Assembly: GCA_946533615.1 (NCBI GenBank)
Contig: CAMNBY010000275.1
Coordinates: forward strand, 1-6,230
Reading direction: 5' to 3'
Origin: an uncultured Clostridia bacterium
Lineage (GTDB): Bacteria > Bacillota > Clostridia > Oscillospirales > Ruminococcaceae
DNA length: 6,230 nt
The notes below the pieces were generated by a model. The model did not search any database. It saw only the letters and a list, made by a program, of their open reading frames with translations, and was not told the DNA's origin. The position numbers and the translations under genes were made by a program. Shown piece by piece: positions 1 to 5,925 of the stretch. How positions within the stretch are numbered: position 1 is the stretch's first letter; each line of letters begins with the position of its first letter.

Positions 1-1
1 G

Positions 2-111
2 GGTACACGGCGTGTACCACGCAAGTCGCGGGATCACTCGCAGGCTCGTTTACAACGGTGTAATGTGCGGGGGGATCCCTCGCGATACGGTGGGAGTCAG
101 ATGGATTTGTG
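2..111 (+). repeat. Structured intergenic repeat, copy A
   Basis: This is one of two diverged copies of the same element; the other lies on the minus strand at 5926-6032. From 21 to 111 the copies align with two single-base gaps and I judge roughly 80 percent identity by eye. The best conserved parts are GCAAGTCGCG at the start and ACGGTGGG, GTCAGA and GGATTTGTG at the end. A hairpin GGTACAC/GTGTACC (2-8 with 12-18, loop GGC) opens the element. TCGCG plus GGATC (26-35) can pair with GATCC and CGCGA (74-78, 81-85) around a two-base bulge. An inner hairpin pairs TTACA (50-54) with TGTAA (59-63). No reading frame in it looks coding. It lies about 210 bp before pncB, in the same orientation. It could be a structured RNA or a miniature mobile repeat; I do not recognise it as a named family. 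Confidence 0.6.
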
Positions 112-125
112 GGTGAAATAAAAAA
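107..125 (+). repeat. Leader motif GTGGGTGAAWTAAAAAA, diverged copy
   Basis: The end of structured copy A runs into TTGTGGGTGAAATAAAAAA, a slightly altered version of the 22-bp string found just before pncB (279-300) and just before the epimerase gene on the other strand (4512-4533). No start codon or ribosome binding site follows this copy. This suggests that the motif belongs to the repeat family and not to a particular gene. Confidence 0.5.
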
Positions 126-278
126 CGCCCTATCCGAGAGCGAAGCAAATCTTCCACGATCTTTAACGGACCACCCGCAACAAGCCTGCCTAACGGCTGC
201 ACCACCGCCTCATTCACAAAGGCCTCCCACCGCCCTTAGAGGGCGGCGCTGAGACCTCTGCCAAGCGCAGAAGTGAGA
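126..278 (+). other. Non-coding pncB upstream region with two hairpins
   Basis: No convincing gene lies here. Two compact hairpins are visible. CCGCCCT pairs with AGGGCGG (230-236 with 240-246, loop TAG), and TCTGC pairs with GCAGA (257-261 with 267-271). The second is bracketed by a direct repeat TGAGACCT at 250-257 and 274-281. ATTCAC (212-217) and AAGG (219-222) could pair with GTGAAT (288-293) and CCTT (279-282), closing both hairpins into one folded unit of about 80 nt. I see no good sigma-A promoter; the best -35-like word (TTCACA at 213) lacks a matching -10. Neither small hairpin is followed by a T-run, so they are not simple terminators. Confidence 0.4.
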
Positions 279-300
279 CCTTGGTGGGTGAATTAAAAAA
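279..300 (+). repeat. 22-bp leader repeat before pncB
   Basis: The string CCTTGGTGGGTG followed by AATTAAAAAA is repeated exactly, on the opposite strand, at 4512-4533 before the epimerase gene. Here it ends 18 bp before the pncB start codon. The ribosome binding site AAAGGA (305-310) follows it, eight bases before the ATG. It therefore probably lies in the 5' untranslated region, though no promoter was identified to prove this. Confidence 0.6.
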
Positions 301-318
301 CAAGAAAGGAATAAAACT

Positions 319-1512
319 ATGAAGCTTGAACCTATCGTTGTATCGCTGCTCGATACCGACCTTTATAAATTCAATATGGATCAGGTGATATTCCATAAGC
401 ACACCGACCTCTGCGGACAGTATTTCTTTAAGTGCCGCAACAAGGGCATCACCTTCACGCCCGAAATGGTGCAGGAGATCGAGGAGCAGATCGATCACCT
501 CTGCTCGCTTAAATTCACTAAAGATGAGCTCGATTACCTCCGCTCTATCCGCTTTATCAAGAACGATTACGTTGAGTTCCTGCGCCTCTGGAGACCTATC
601 AGAGACTACGTTACCGTAAGGCTCGAGGACAGCGGCGAGCTGTTCATCGAGGTAGACGGCCCCCTCTTCTCGGCCATGCAGTTCGAGATCTATCTGCTCG
701 AGATCGTCAACGAGGTCTATTTCAGAATGAACTACGACTACGAAAAGCTCCGCCGCTCTGCCGAGGAAAGGCTCGATGCTAAGATCAAAGCACTCAACGA
801 CGGAACATACACCTTCAGGTTCGCGGAGTTCGGCTGCCGCAGAAGACTCTCCCGCGAGTGGGAGGACGTCGTGGTAAGGCGCCTTGCCAAGGAGACCGAC
901 AAGTGCGTCGGAACTTCCAACGTATACCTCGCGATGAAGTATGACCTCACCCCCATCGGCACCTACGCCCACGAGTTCGTCCAGATGTATCAGGGCATCG
1001 ACTCCATACCCCTTGCATACACCAACCACTACGCCATGAAGGACTGGTATAACGAATACGACGGCGACAACGGCACCGCCCTGACCGACACCATCACGAC
1101 CGACCTCTTCCTGCTGGACTTCAACCGCTCGAACGTCAATAACTATTCGGGAGTCCGCCACGACAGCGGCGACCCCTACGCCTGGGGCGAAAAAATGATC
1201 GCCCACTACAAGCGCTACGGTGTTGACCCCAAGACCAAGCTGCTGCTGTTCAGCGACAGCCTCGACTTCGACAGAGCCCAGAAGCTCTATGACTATTTCT
1301 GCGGCAAGACCAAGGTATCCTTCGGCATCGGCACCTTCTGCTCGAACGACACCGAGGCGCCCGCCCTGAATATCGTCATCAAGCTGCAATACGTCAACGG
1401 CAGACCCGTCGCAAAGCTCTCGGACGACGTCGGGAAGGCCATGTGCCGCGACGAGGAATACCTCGGCTACCTCAAACGCTCCGTGGATTTCAGACTGAAA
1501 AGAGAAAAGTAA
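319..1512 (+). CDS. pncB: Nicotinate phosphoribosyltransferase
   Basis: This cytoplasmic enzyme of NAD salvage (Preiss-Handler pathway) joins nicotinate to PRPP, with ATP hydrolysis, to give nicotinate mononucleotide. The 397-residue product matches the roughly 400-residue enterobacterial PncB type and appears complete. Family motifs run in order: YKFNMDQ (16-22), FGCRRRLS (171-178), GTSNVYLA (198-205), GTYAHEF (214-220), SGVRHDSGDP (277-286), FSDSLDF (311-317), FGIGTF (335-340) and KLSDDVGK (367-374). His218 in GTYAHEF corresponds to the histidine that is phosphorylated in the Salmonella enzyme. The ATG at 319 is supported by AAAGGA eight bases upstream. It is the only plus-strand gene, is monocistronic here and ends in a bidirectional terminator. 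No NiaR- or NrtR-type operator was recognised. The overlapping long minus-strand frame is a shadow. Confidence 0.96.
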   Translation: MKLEPIVVSLLDTDLYKFNMDQVIFHKHTDLCGQYFFKCRNKGITFTPEMVQEIEEQIDHLCSLKFTKDELDYLRSIRFIKNDYVEFLRLWRPIRDYVTVRLEDSGELFIEVDGPLFSAMQFEIYLLEIVNEVYFRMNYDYEKLRRSAEERLDAKIKALNDGTYTFRFAEFGCRRRLSREWEDVVVRRLAKETDKCVGTSNVYLAMKYDLTPIGTYAHEFVQMYQGIDSIPLAYTNHYAMKDWYNEYDGDNGTALTDTITTDLFLLDFNRSNVNNYSGVRHDSGDPYAWGEKMIAHYKRYGVDPKTKLLLFSDSLDFDRAQKLYDYFCGKTKVSFGIGTFCSNDTEAPALNIVIKLQYVNGRPVAKLSDDVGKAMCRDEEYLGYLKRSVDFRLKREK

Positions 1513-1520
1513 AAAAATAA

Positions 1521-1577
1521 ACGGCCGCCCGTCCGAAGCAGTTCTCAAAACCTGCTTCGCCAGGCGGCCTGTATTTT
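1521..1577. terminator. Bidirectional intrinsic terminator between convergent genes
   Basis: GGCCGCC (1523-1529) pairs with GGCGGCC (1563-1569). Inside it CGAAGCAG (1534-1541) pairs with CTGCTTCG (1552-1559) around a ten-base loop. On the plus strand the hairpin is followed by ATTTTT (1573-1578). On the minus strand it is followed by a long T-rich run that is the complement of the A-run at 1511-1521, which overlaps the pncB stop codon. It sits between the ends of pncB and the serine hydrolase gene and can stop transcription from both sides. Confidence 0.85.
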
Positions 1578-1605
1578 TGCTATGCCTCGCCGCAAACAGC
1601 GGCCA

Positions 1606-2598
1606 TCAGCCGCCCATGTGCTCGGGGTAGATGAAGTCATACACCAGACGCGAGATCTCCCAGAAATACATATCCAGGTCGAAGGAGATGCTCTCGGCCT
1701 CGGCCATCAGCACAAGGACGTAGTCGCCGTCGGGGGTGTAGACGATCGCGGCGTCGTGGGAGACGTCGTAGGTGTCGCCCGTCTTGTTGCCGATCTTCAC
1801 GTTGGGGTCATAGGGTATGCCCATTGGTATCTTGGTCCTCCAGTGCTGGTTGAAAAGCAGGTCGAGCATACGCTCGCAGGCGCTTTCCGAAACGCAGGTG
1901 CCGTTATAGATGTCCTCGAGCATATGTCCTACGTCGGAGACGCAGGTCTGGTTGGGCTCGTCAGAGGTCGCAAGGCCCTCGGCGTTTGTAGAGGGCGTAA
2001 GTCCGTGGTTCTGATAGGTGTGGGTGTAGCCGTTCTCGTGGCACCACTCGGTGATGTAGGTCTTGCCTATCGCCCACACGATGTTGTTGAAGGCCTGATT
2101 GTTGCTCATGACCTCCATTCCGTAGAGGTTGGAGTAGACCTCATCCTCGGTGATGAAGCCGTCCTCGATCTTCTGGTAGCAGGCGCCCATGGCAAAGAGC
2201 TTTATCATGCTTGCGGGATAGAGGTCGTGGTCGTTTATCACGAACCAGCTGCCTGTTTTCATGCTTTTCATATAGCAGCACCACTCGCCGGGAAACTCGG
2301 GAAGGCGCTCGCTTATCTGCTTCTCGATGCCCGCAAGCTCCCTGATGTGATCCTCCTCGGGCTCGGAGCTTTCTTCGGTAGCGGGAACCTCCCTGTCGAT
2401 GCTGTCTGTTATTTCTTCGGCGCTTTCCTCGGCCTCGGAGCTGCTGTCGTTCTCCTCGGCTCTTTTGCTGCCCGCGATGCTTATCGGGATCAGCACAAGT
2501 ATCAGGGCAGCACAAAGCAGAAGTGCCGCATACTTCGGCGGCAGCCCGCGAAGCTTTTCACAGAGCTTATCAAATAATTCCTTAGCCTTGTCCTTCAT
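1606..2598 (-). CDS. Membrane-anchored class A beta-lactamase-like serine hydrolase
   Basis: The 330-residue product has a short basic N-terminus, one membrane segment (about 23-42), a Ser/Glu/Asp-rich linker (about 47-86) and an extracellular penicillin-binding/beta-lactamase-fold domain. Catalytic-type motifs are SMIK (Ser130, Lys133), SNN (165-167, in place of the usual SDN) and KTG (272-274). I could not place the Glu of the class A omega-loop. A role in the cell envelope, such as peptidoglycan-related hydrolysis or a penicillin-interactive protein, is therefore as likely as beta-lactam hydrolysis; the substrate is unknown. I chose the ATG at 2598 because GGGGG (2604-2608) lies five bases upstream. 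An in-frame ATG at 2625 with a weak GAGAAA site would add nine residues and is possible. The frame stays open to 2928, but that part overlaps the neighbouring SDR gene and lies upstream of the promoter. Confidence 0.85.
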   Translation of the reverse strand: MKDKAKELFDKLCEKLRGLPPKYAALLLCAALILVLIPISIAGSKRAEENDSSSEAEESAEEITDSIDREVPATEESSEPEEDHIRELAGIEKQISERLPEFPGEWCCYMKSMKTGSWFVINDHDLYPASMIKLFAMGACYQKIEDGFITEDEVYSNLYGMEVMSNNQAFNNIVWAIGKTYITEWCHENGYTHTYQNHGLTPSTNAEGLATSDEPNQTCVSDVGHMLEDIYNGTCVSESACERMLDLLFNQHWRTKIPMGIPYDPNVKIGNKTGDTYDVSHDAAIVYTPDGDYVLVLMAEAESISFDLDMYFWEISRLVYDFIYPEHMGG

Positions 2599-2653
2599 AC
2601 TGTCCCCCGTATTGTTCCCGAACATTTGACATTTCTCGACTTTACATTTATTG

Positions 2654-2682
2654 ATTGTAGCACATATTTCCGCGGTTGTCAA
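2654..2682 (-). promoter_or_regulatory. Sigma-A promoter of the serine hydrolase gene
   Basis: Read on the minus strand, a perfect -35 box TTGACA (2677-2682) is followed after exactly 17 bases by the -10 box TACAAT (2654-2659). TGC directly before the -10 gives an extended -10 (TGn). Transcription would begin near 2647, leaving a leader of about 20-50 nt depending on the start codon used. It lies in the gap after the SDR stop codon, so the serine hydrolase can be transcribed independently of the genes upstream. Confidence 0.85.
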
Positions 2683-2717
2683 CATTCTTACAGCATAAAG
2701 AAACGATGGCTCGCCGT

Positions 2718-3488
2718 TTACGGCGATACATAGCCGATGGAGCCTGTGTAGACAGGGAAGCCTGCTTCGGCCTTGGCCACGGCTTCCTCGAGGGTCATGC
2801 CGTAGAAGTTGCCTGCGGAGAGGTCGCAGCCAGAGCGCTTGTCGTCGATGAAAGCGCCGACAACAACGCCCGGCAGGGAGCTCTCGGGAGCGTTGGGAGC
2901 ATGGGGGCCGCCGAGGTCTGTCCTGCACCAGCCGGGGTCGGTGATGTTGATGCAGATGTCCGTGCCCTCATACTTGGCTGCCAGATCCATCGTGACCTTG
3001 TCGAGGGCGGCCTTGCTTGCGGAGTAGCCAGCCTGCTCGGGCTCGAGCCTGATGCCGCTGGTGGTGTTTACGATCCTGCCGAAGCCGCGCTTCTCCATCA
3101 GGGGCAGGAAGTGATAAACTATCATCATCGGCGCGATGGTGTTGATCCTGAAGCTCTCCTCGTAGTCCGAGGCGGGGGTCTTCAGGTACTCGCTCCTGTA
3201 GGCGATCTGTATCCCTGCGTTGTTGAGAACGATGTCCACGGGCTTGCCCAGAGCGTCGATCTCGGCGAGCATTCTCTCCACCTGCGAAAGATCTGAAAAC
3301 TCGGCGCCCACGGCATAGGCCTCGACGCCCAGCGCCCTTACCTCTTCAAGCACGGCGGCGCAGTTTTCCTTTGTCCTTGCCTGTAATATCAGGTTGCAGC
3401 CGCGTTCTGCCATAAACACTGCGGCTCCGCGGCCGATGCCTCTTGCGGCTCCTGTGATGAACGCCCAGCGGCCCTTAACGTCAACCAT
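2718..3488 (-). CDS. Classical short-chain dehydrogenase/reductase (SDR)
   Basis: A 256-residue Rossmann-fold oxidoreductase of the usual length for classical SDRs. The cofactor motif TGAARGIG is at 12-19 and NNAG at 89-92. The catalytic set is Asn116, Ser144 (in NTTSG), Tyr155 and Lys159 (YSASK), and the DPGW motif starts at 184. Arg38, after the second strand and where NAD-preferring enzymes usually carry an acidic residue, suggests preference for NADP(H); this is an inference. The substrate cannot be told from the sequence. The ATG at 3488 overlaps the stop of the upstream epimerase gene by eight bases, and a strong GGAGGAGG site lies within that gene's last codons, so translation is probably coupled. 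The stop codon sits in a short CGCCG/CGGCG hairpin that lacks a good T-run. Confidence 0.93.
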   Translation of the reverse strand: MVDVKGRWAFITGAARGIGRGAAVFMAERGCNLILQARTKENCAAVLEEVRALGVEAYAVGAEFSDLSQVERMLAEIDALGKPVDIVLNNAGIQIAYRSEYLKTPASDYEESFRINTIAPMMIVYHFLPLMEKRGFGRIVNTTSGIRLEPEQAGYSASKAALDKVTMDLAAKYEGTDICINITDPGWCRTDLGGPHAPNAPESSLPGVVVGAFIDDKRSGCDLSAGNFYGMTLEEAVAKAEAGFPVYTGSIGYVSP

Positions 3489-4500
3489 TTTTAACCTCCT
3501 CCTTTGCCTTATCCAGCGCTGCGATCACCCTGTCGCACCAGCTGTCGAACTCCTTGTCCTCGTTCTGATATTCGGGGTGCTCGAGGATATACTCTACCGT
3601 TCTTCTTATGCCCTCGCGAGCCGTGACGGTACACTTGAACTCGGGGACAAGCGCCTTGACCTTAGAATTATCGAAGACCACAGAGTTAGACTTGTCTCCG
3701 ATCAGGCTGCCGACAAAGTCGTAGTCGCTCATATCCGCGAGGGTCTGCGAGGCGACGTAATAGGGCTTGAGCGGGACGCCCAGCGCGTCGGCAATGGCCT
3801 TATAGATATCGTTCCAGGGCAGGCTCTCGTCTGTCGTGATATGGAAGGCCTCGCCGATCGCCCGGGGGTTGCCGACAAGCCCTGCGTATGCCTTTGCGAA
3901 GTCGCTGTTATGCGTGATCGTCCAGAGGGAGCTGCCGTCGCCGTGTATGATGACGGGCTTGCCCTCCTTGATGCGCTTTACGACCTGCCAGCTGCCGCCG
4001 TTGCCGTGTACCCCGAGGGGCACGCTGCGCTCATCGTAGGTGTGGCTCGGTCTCACGATAGTCACGGGGAAGCCCTCCTCGCGGCAGAGCTTCATCAGGT
4101 AGTCCTCGCAGGCCTTCTTGTTTCTTGAATACTCCCAGTACGGGTTTTCGAGGGGCGTTTCCTCGGTGATGACATAGCCCTCGGGGGGCTTTTTATATGC
4201 CGAGGCGGAGCTGATATAGATAAACTGCTTGGTCTTGTCCTTGAAGAGGCGGTAGTCTCTTTCCAGCTGCTGCGGCACGAAGCCGATGAACTCGCCGACG
4301 CAGTCAAAGCTCATGCCCTCAAGCTTTTTTGCGGTGTCCTCCTCGTTATTTATATCCGCCGTGATCGTGCGGACATTCTCGGGCAGGCCGTTATTCCTGC
4401 TGCCGCGGTTGAGCAGCCAGAGCTCGTGCCCCTGCTCGGCCAGCAGCTTTGTGATCGCCATACTGATAGTGCCTGTTCCGCCAATAAATAATATTTTCAT
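3481..4500 (-). CDS. Extended-SDR NAD-dependent epimerase/dehydratase-like protein
   Basis: The 339-residue product begins with a Rossmann nucleotide-binding motif GGTGTIS (7-13), followed by NRG (31-33) at the end of the second strand. YISSASAY (95-102) and the active-site pair Tyr124/Lys128 (YSRNK) follow. RPSHTYDER (150-158) and the stretch HGDGSSLWTITHNSDFAKA (186-204) are typical of nucleotide-sugar epimerase-like proteins, including the CSP41-like group. It probably acts on a sugar or nucleotide-sugar, or is a related reductase; the substrate is not determinable. The ATG at 4500 has GGAGG (4507-4511) six bases upstream. The gene overlaps the following SDR gene by eight bases, so the two form an operon. 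The upstream alcohol dehydrogenase ends 138 bp away; whether it is co-transcribed is unclear, since neither a terminator nor a promoter is convincing in that gap. Confidence 0.9.
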   Translation of the reverse strand: MKILFIGGTGTISMAITKLLAEQGHELWLLNRGSRNNGLPENVRTITADINNEEDTAKKLEGMSFDCVGEFIGFVPQQLERDYRLFKDKTKQFIYISSASAYKKPPEGYVITEETPLENPYWEYSRNKKACEDYLMKLCREEGFPVTIVRPSHTYDERSVPLGVHGNGGSWQVVKRIKEGKPVIIHGDGSSLWTITHNSDFAKAYAGLVGNPRAIGEAFHITTDESLPWNDIYKAIADALGVPLKPYYVASQTLADMSDYDFVGSLIGDKSNSVVFDNSKVKALVPEFKCTVTAREGIRRTVEYILEHPEYQNEDKEFDSWCDRVIAALDKAKEEVKNG

Positions 4501-4511
4501 GATCTTCCTCC

Positions 4512-4533
4512 TTTTTTAATTCACCCACCAAGG
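4512..4533 (-). repeat. 22-bp leader repeat before the epimerase gene
   Basis: On the minus strand this reads CCTTGGTGGGTG then AATTAAAAAA, identical to 279-300 upstream of pncB. It abuts the ribosome binding site GGAGG of the epimerase gene (4507-4511). Because it lies directly before the Shine-Dalgarno sequence at two unrelated genes, it could be a mobile repeat end or a shared leader element. Confidence 0.6.
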
Positions 4534-4555
4534 CTTCGATCGAGCGCTTTACTAT

Positions 4556-4586
4556 CCGCTTCGCGGCAAGATACCGCCGCAGGCGG
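4556..4586. other. Two small GC hairpins in the gap between genes
   Basis: CCGC (4556-4559) pairs with GCGG (4563-4566) around TTC. CCGCC (4574-4578) pairs with GGCGG (4582-4586) around GCA. No T-run follows on the minus strand, so they are weak candidates for ending alcohol dehydrogenase transcription. The 12-mer GCCGCAGGCGGC here (4576-4587) occurs again at 6086-6097, which points to repeat-derived sequence. Confidence 0.4.
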
Positions 4587-4593
4587 CACCTTC

Positions 4594-4635
4594 ATTGTGC
4601 ATTGTGAATTGTGCATTGTGAATTGTGAATTGTGC
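4594..4635. repeat. Heptanucleotide tandem repeat, six units of ATTGTGM
   Basis: Six contiguous 7-bp units read ATTGTGC, ATTGTGA, ATTGTGC, ATTGTGA, ATTGTGA, ATTGTGC. The only variation is A or C at the last position. The array fills 42 bp and ends three bases from the stop codon of the alcohol dehydrogenase, so it would lie in its 3' untranslated region. Such short perfect arrays tend to change copy number by slippage; it is outside any reading frame and would not shift a gene. Confidence 0.9.
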
Positions 4636-4638
4636 ACG

Positions 4639-5820
4639 TCAGAGCGATGCCCTTGAAGCGATGCTGTATATCTCTCTTACGTCCTCTGACGAGAGCCTTA
4701 CAAAGCCCCCTGTTCTGCCGTCCTCGCCAAGGCCGAGCTTCTCGACCAGCAGAGGGATATCCTCTTCTCTGGCTCCAAGCTCCGCAAGATTGATAGGCAT
4801 TCCGATGCTGTGCAGGAACTCTCTGAACCTTCTGATGCCTTCAAGCGCCGTGACCTCGGGATCCTCGAAATTCATCTGACAGCCGAAGACCCTTGTTGCC
4901 ATCTGGCAGAACCGCATAACGTCGTGGCTGTGGACGAACTCCATCCACGCGGGCATGATGACCGCAAGTCCCGCGCCGTGAGCGCAGTCATAGAGCGCCG
5001 AGAGCTCGTGCTCGATGCCGTGGCTGTTCCAGTCCTGGCTCCTGCCTACGCCGACGATGCCGTTATGAGCGACCATTCCCGCCCACATGATGTTTGCGCG
5101 GGCGTCGTAATTATCGGGGTCGGCGATCACGCGGGGAGTTTCCTTGACCATTGTCAGCAGCACGGCCTCGCAGAGCCTGTCGGTGATCTCGACCTCGCGT
5201 GTGTTTGTGAAATAGCGCTCGAAGACGTGAGCCATTATATCCGTAGCGCCGCAGGCTGTCTGATAGGCGGGAAGCGTCTGTGTCAGCTCGGGGTCGAGGA
5301 CAGAGAATCTTGACCTGAGCGCATCCGAACCTGTGCCGCGTTTCAGCAGGCCGTCCTCTTTTGTTATAACGGAATTTCCCGAGCCTTCGCTGCCTGCTGC
5401 GGCGATAGTCAGGACTACGCCTATCGGCAGAGCCTTCTCAACGTGCCTGCCGCTGTAGAAGTCCCAGAAGTCGCCGTCGTAGAGCACACCTGCGGCGATG
5501 GCCTTAGCTGAGTCGATAACAGAGCCGCCTCCGACCGCAAGGATAAAGTCAACGCCCTCATTGCGGCAGAGCTCGATGCCCTTGTAGACGAGGGTGTCTC
5601 TCGGGTTAGGCTGCACGCCGCCCAGCTCGGCAAAGCTGATGCCCTCGGCGTCAAGGGAAGCCTTGACCCTGTCCAGCAGCCCCGAGCGGACGGCCGAGCC
5701 TCCGCCGTAGTGGATAAGCACCTTAGAGCCGCCGTATTTTTTTACATACTTGCCGCTCTCGTTTTCTCTTCCCCGTCCGAAGACGAACTCGGTCGGGCTG
5801 TAGAAGTTGAAATTTTCCAT
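4639..5820 (-). CDS. Iron-containing alcohol dehydrogenase, YqhD/butanol dehydrogenase type
   Basis: This 393-residue cytoplasmic enzyme of the group III (iron-dependent) alcohol dehydrogenases probably reduces aldehydes to alcohols with NAD(P)H, as in fermentation or aldehyde detoxification. The N-terminal half has the nucleotide-binding glycine motifs GGGS (39-42) and GGGSVID (97-103). The metal ligands fall at Asp194 and His198 (ATDIMAH), His267 (QDWNSHG) and His281 (DCAHG), the same numbering as in E. coli YqhD. GIEHELSALYD (268-278) is also typical. Its length fits the family (about 387-390). The ATG at 5820 has GGAGG (5828-5832) seven bases upstream; a longer open frame to 5910 runs through non-coding leader and has no such site. 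The nearest coding neighbour downstream is the epimerase gene. The exact substrate and NADH/NADPH choice are not resolved. Confidence 0.95.
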   Translation of the reverse strand: MENFNFYSPTEFVFGRGRENESGKYVKKYGGSKVLIHYGGGSAVRSGLLDRVKASLDAEGISFAELGGVQPNPRDTLVYKGIELCRNEGVDFILAVGGGSVIDSAKAIAAGVLYDGDFWDFYSGRHVEKALPIGVVLTIAAAGSEGSGNSVITKEDGLLKRGTGSDALRSRFSVLDPELTQTLPAYQTACGATDIMAHVFERYFTNTREVEITDRLCEAVLLTMVKETPRVIADPDNYDARANIMWAGMVAHNGIVGVGRSQDWNSHGIEHELSALYDCAHGAGLAVIMPAWMEFVHSHDVMRFCQMATRVFGCQMNFEDPEVTALEGIRRFREFLHSIGMPINLAELGAREEDIPLLVEKLGLGEDGRTGGFVRLSSEDVREIYSIASRASL

Positions 5821-5925
5821 AATTATACCTCCATATATAAAATTATAAAATGATTCTTTATTACTCTTGCCGCCGCTGCATTTCGCACCCCGGACAAAGC
5901 CAAACCGCATGGGAATTCCCTCTCA
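5821..5925 (-). promoter_or_regulatory. Alcohol dehydrogenase leader with candidate -10
   Basis: Directly before the gene the minus strand is AT-rich and carries TATAAT (5842-5847), a perfect -10 word, but only ten bases before the Shine-Dalgarno and without a recognisable -35 (GCAAGA at 17 bases). It is therefore a weak promoter call. Further upstream is the palindrome GGGAATTCCC (5911-5920), joined to the end of structured repeat copy B. The stretch 5870-5925 has no coding features I trust. Confidence 0.35.

Noticed and set aside
1..318. A known riboswitch controlling pncB
   Set aside because: I could not match the leader to any NAD-linked or other riboswitch class I know. The structured element is reported as unnamed instead.
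214..1548. A 444-codon open frame on the minus strand over pncB
   Set aside because: It is antisense to a clearly recognised complete pncB, its product is a low-complexity Val/Glu/Leu-rich sequence with no family motif, and its end crosses the terminator.
1582..2577. A 331-codon plus-strand open frame over the serine hydrolase gene
   Set aside because: It is the complement of a gene with catalytic motifs and its own promoter; the translation shows no domain.
2697..2725. Terminator after the SDR gene
   Set aside because: The CGCCG/CGGCG hairpin (2712-2725) has a stem of only five to six pairs and overlaps the stop codon; only a broken T-rich stretch (TTTCTTT) follows about ten bases later.
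2599..2928. N-terminal extension of the serine hydrolase frame up to 2928
   Set aside because: It runs through the promoter and into the end of the SDR gene, and the extra residues are Arg/Cys-rich and not protein-like. Starts at 2598 or 2625 fit better.
4594..4635. CRISPR-like or origin-type iterons
   Set aside because: The units are seven bases long and directly adjacent with no spacers, and no replication gene or DnaA box is nearby; it is a simple tandem repeat.
5821..5910. N-terminal extension of the alcohol dehydrogenase to 5910
   Set aside because: The family N-terminus begins at 5820, where a GGAGG site lies seven bases upstream; the extension passes through AT-rich leader sequence.
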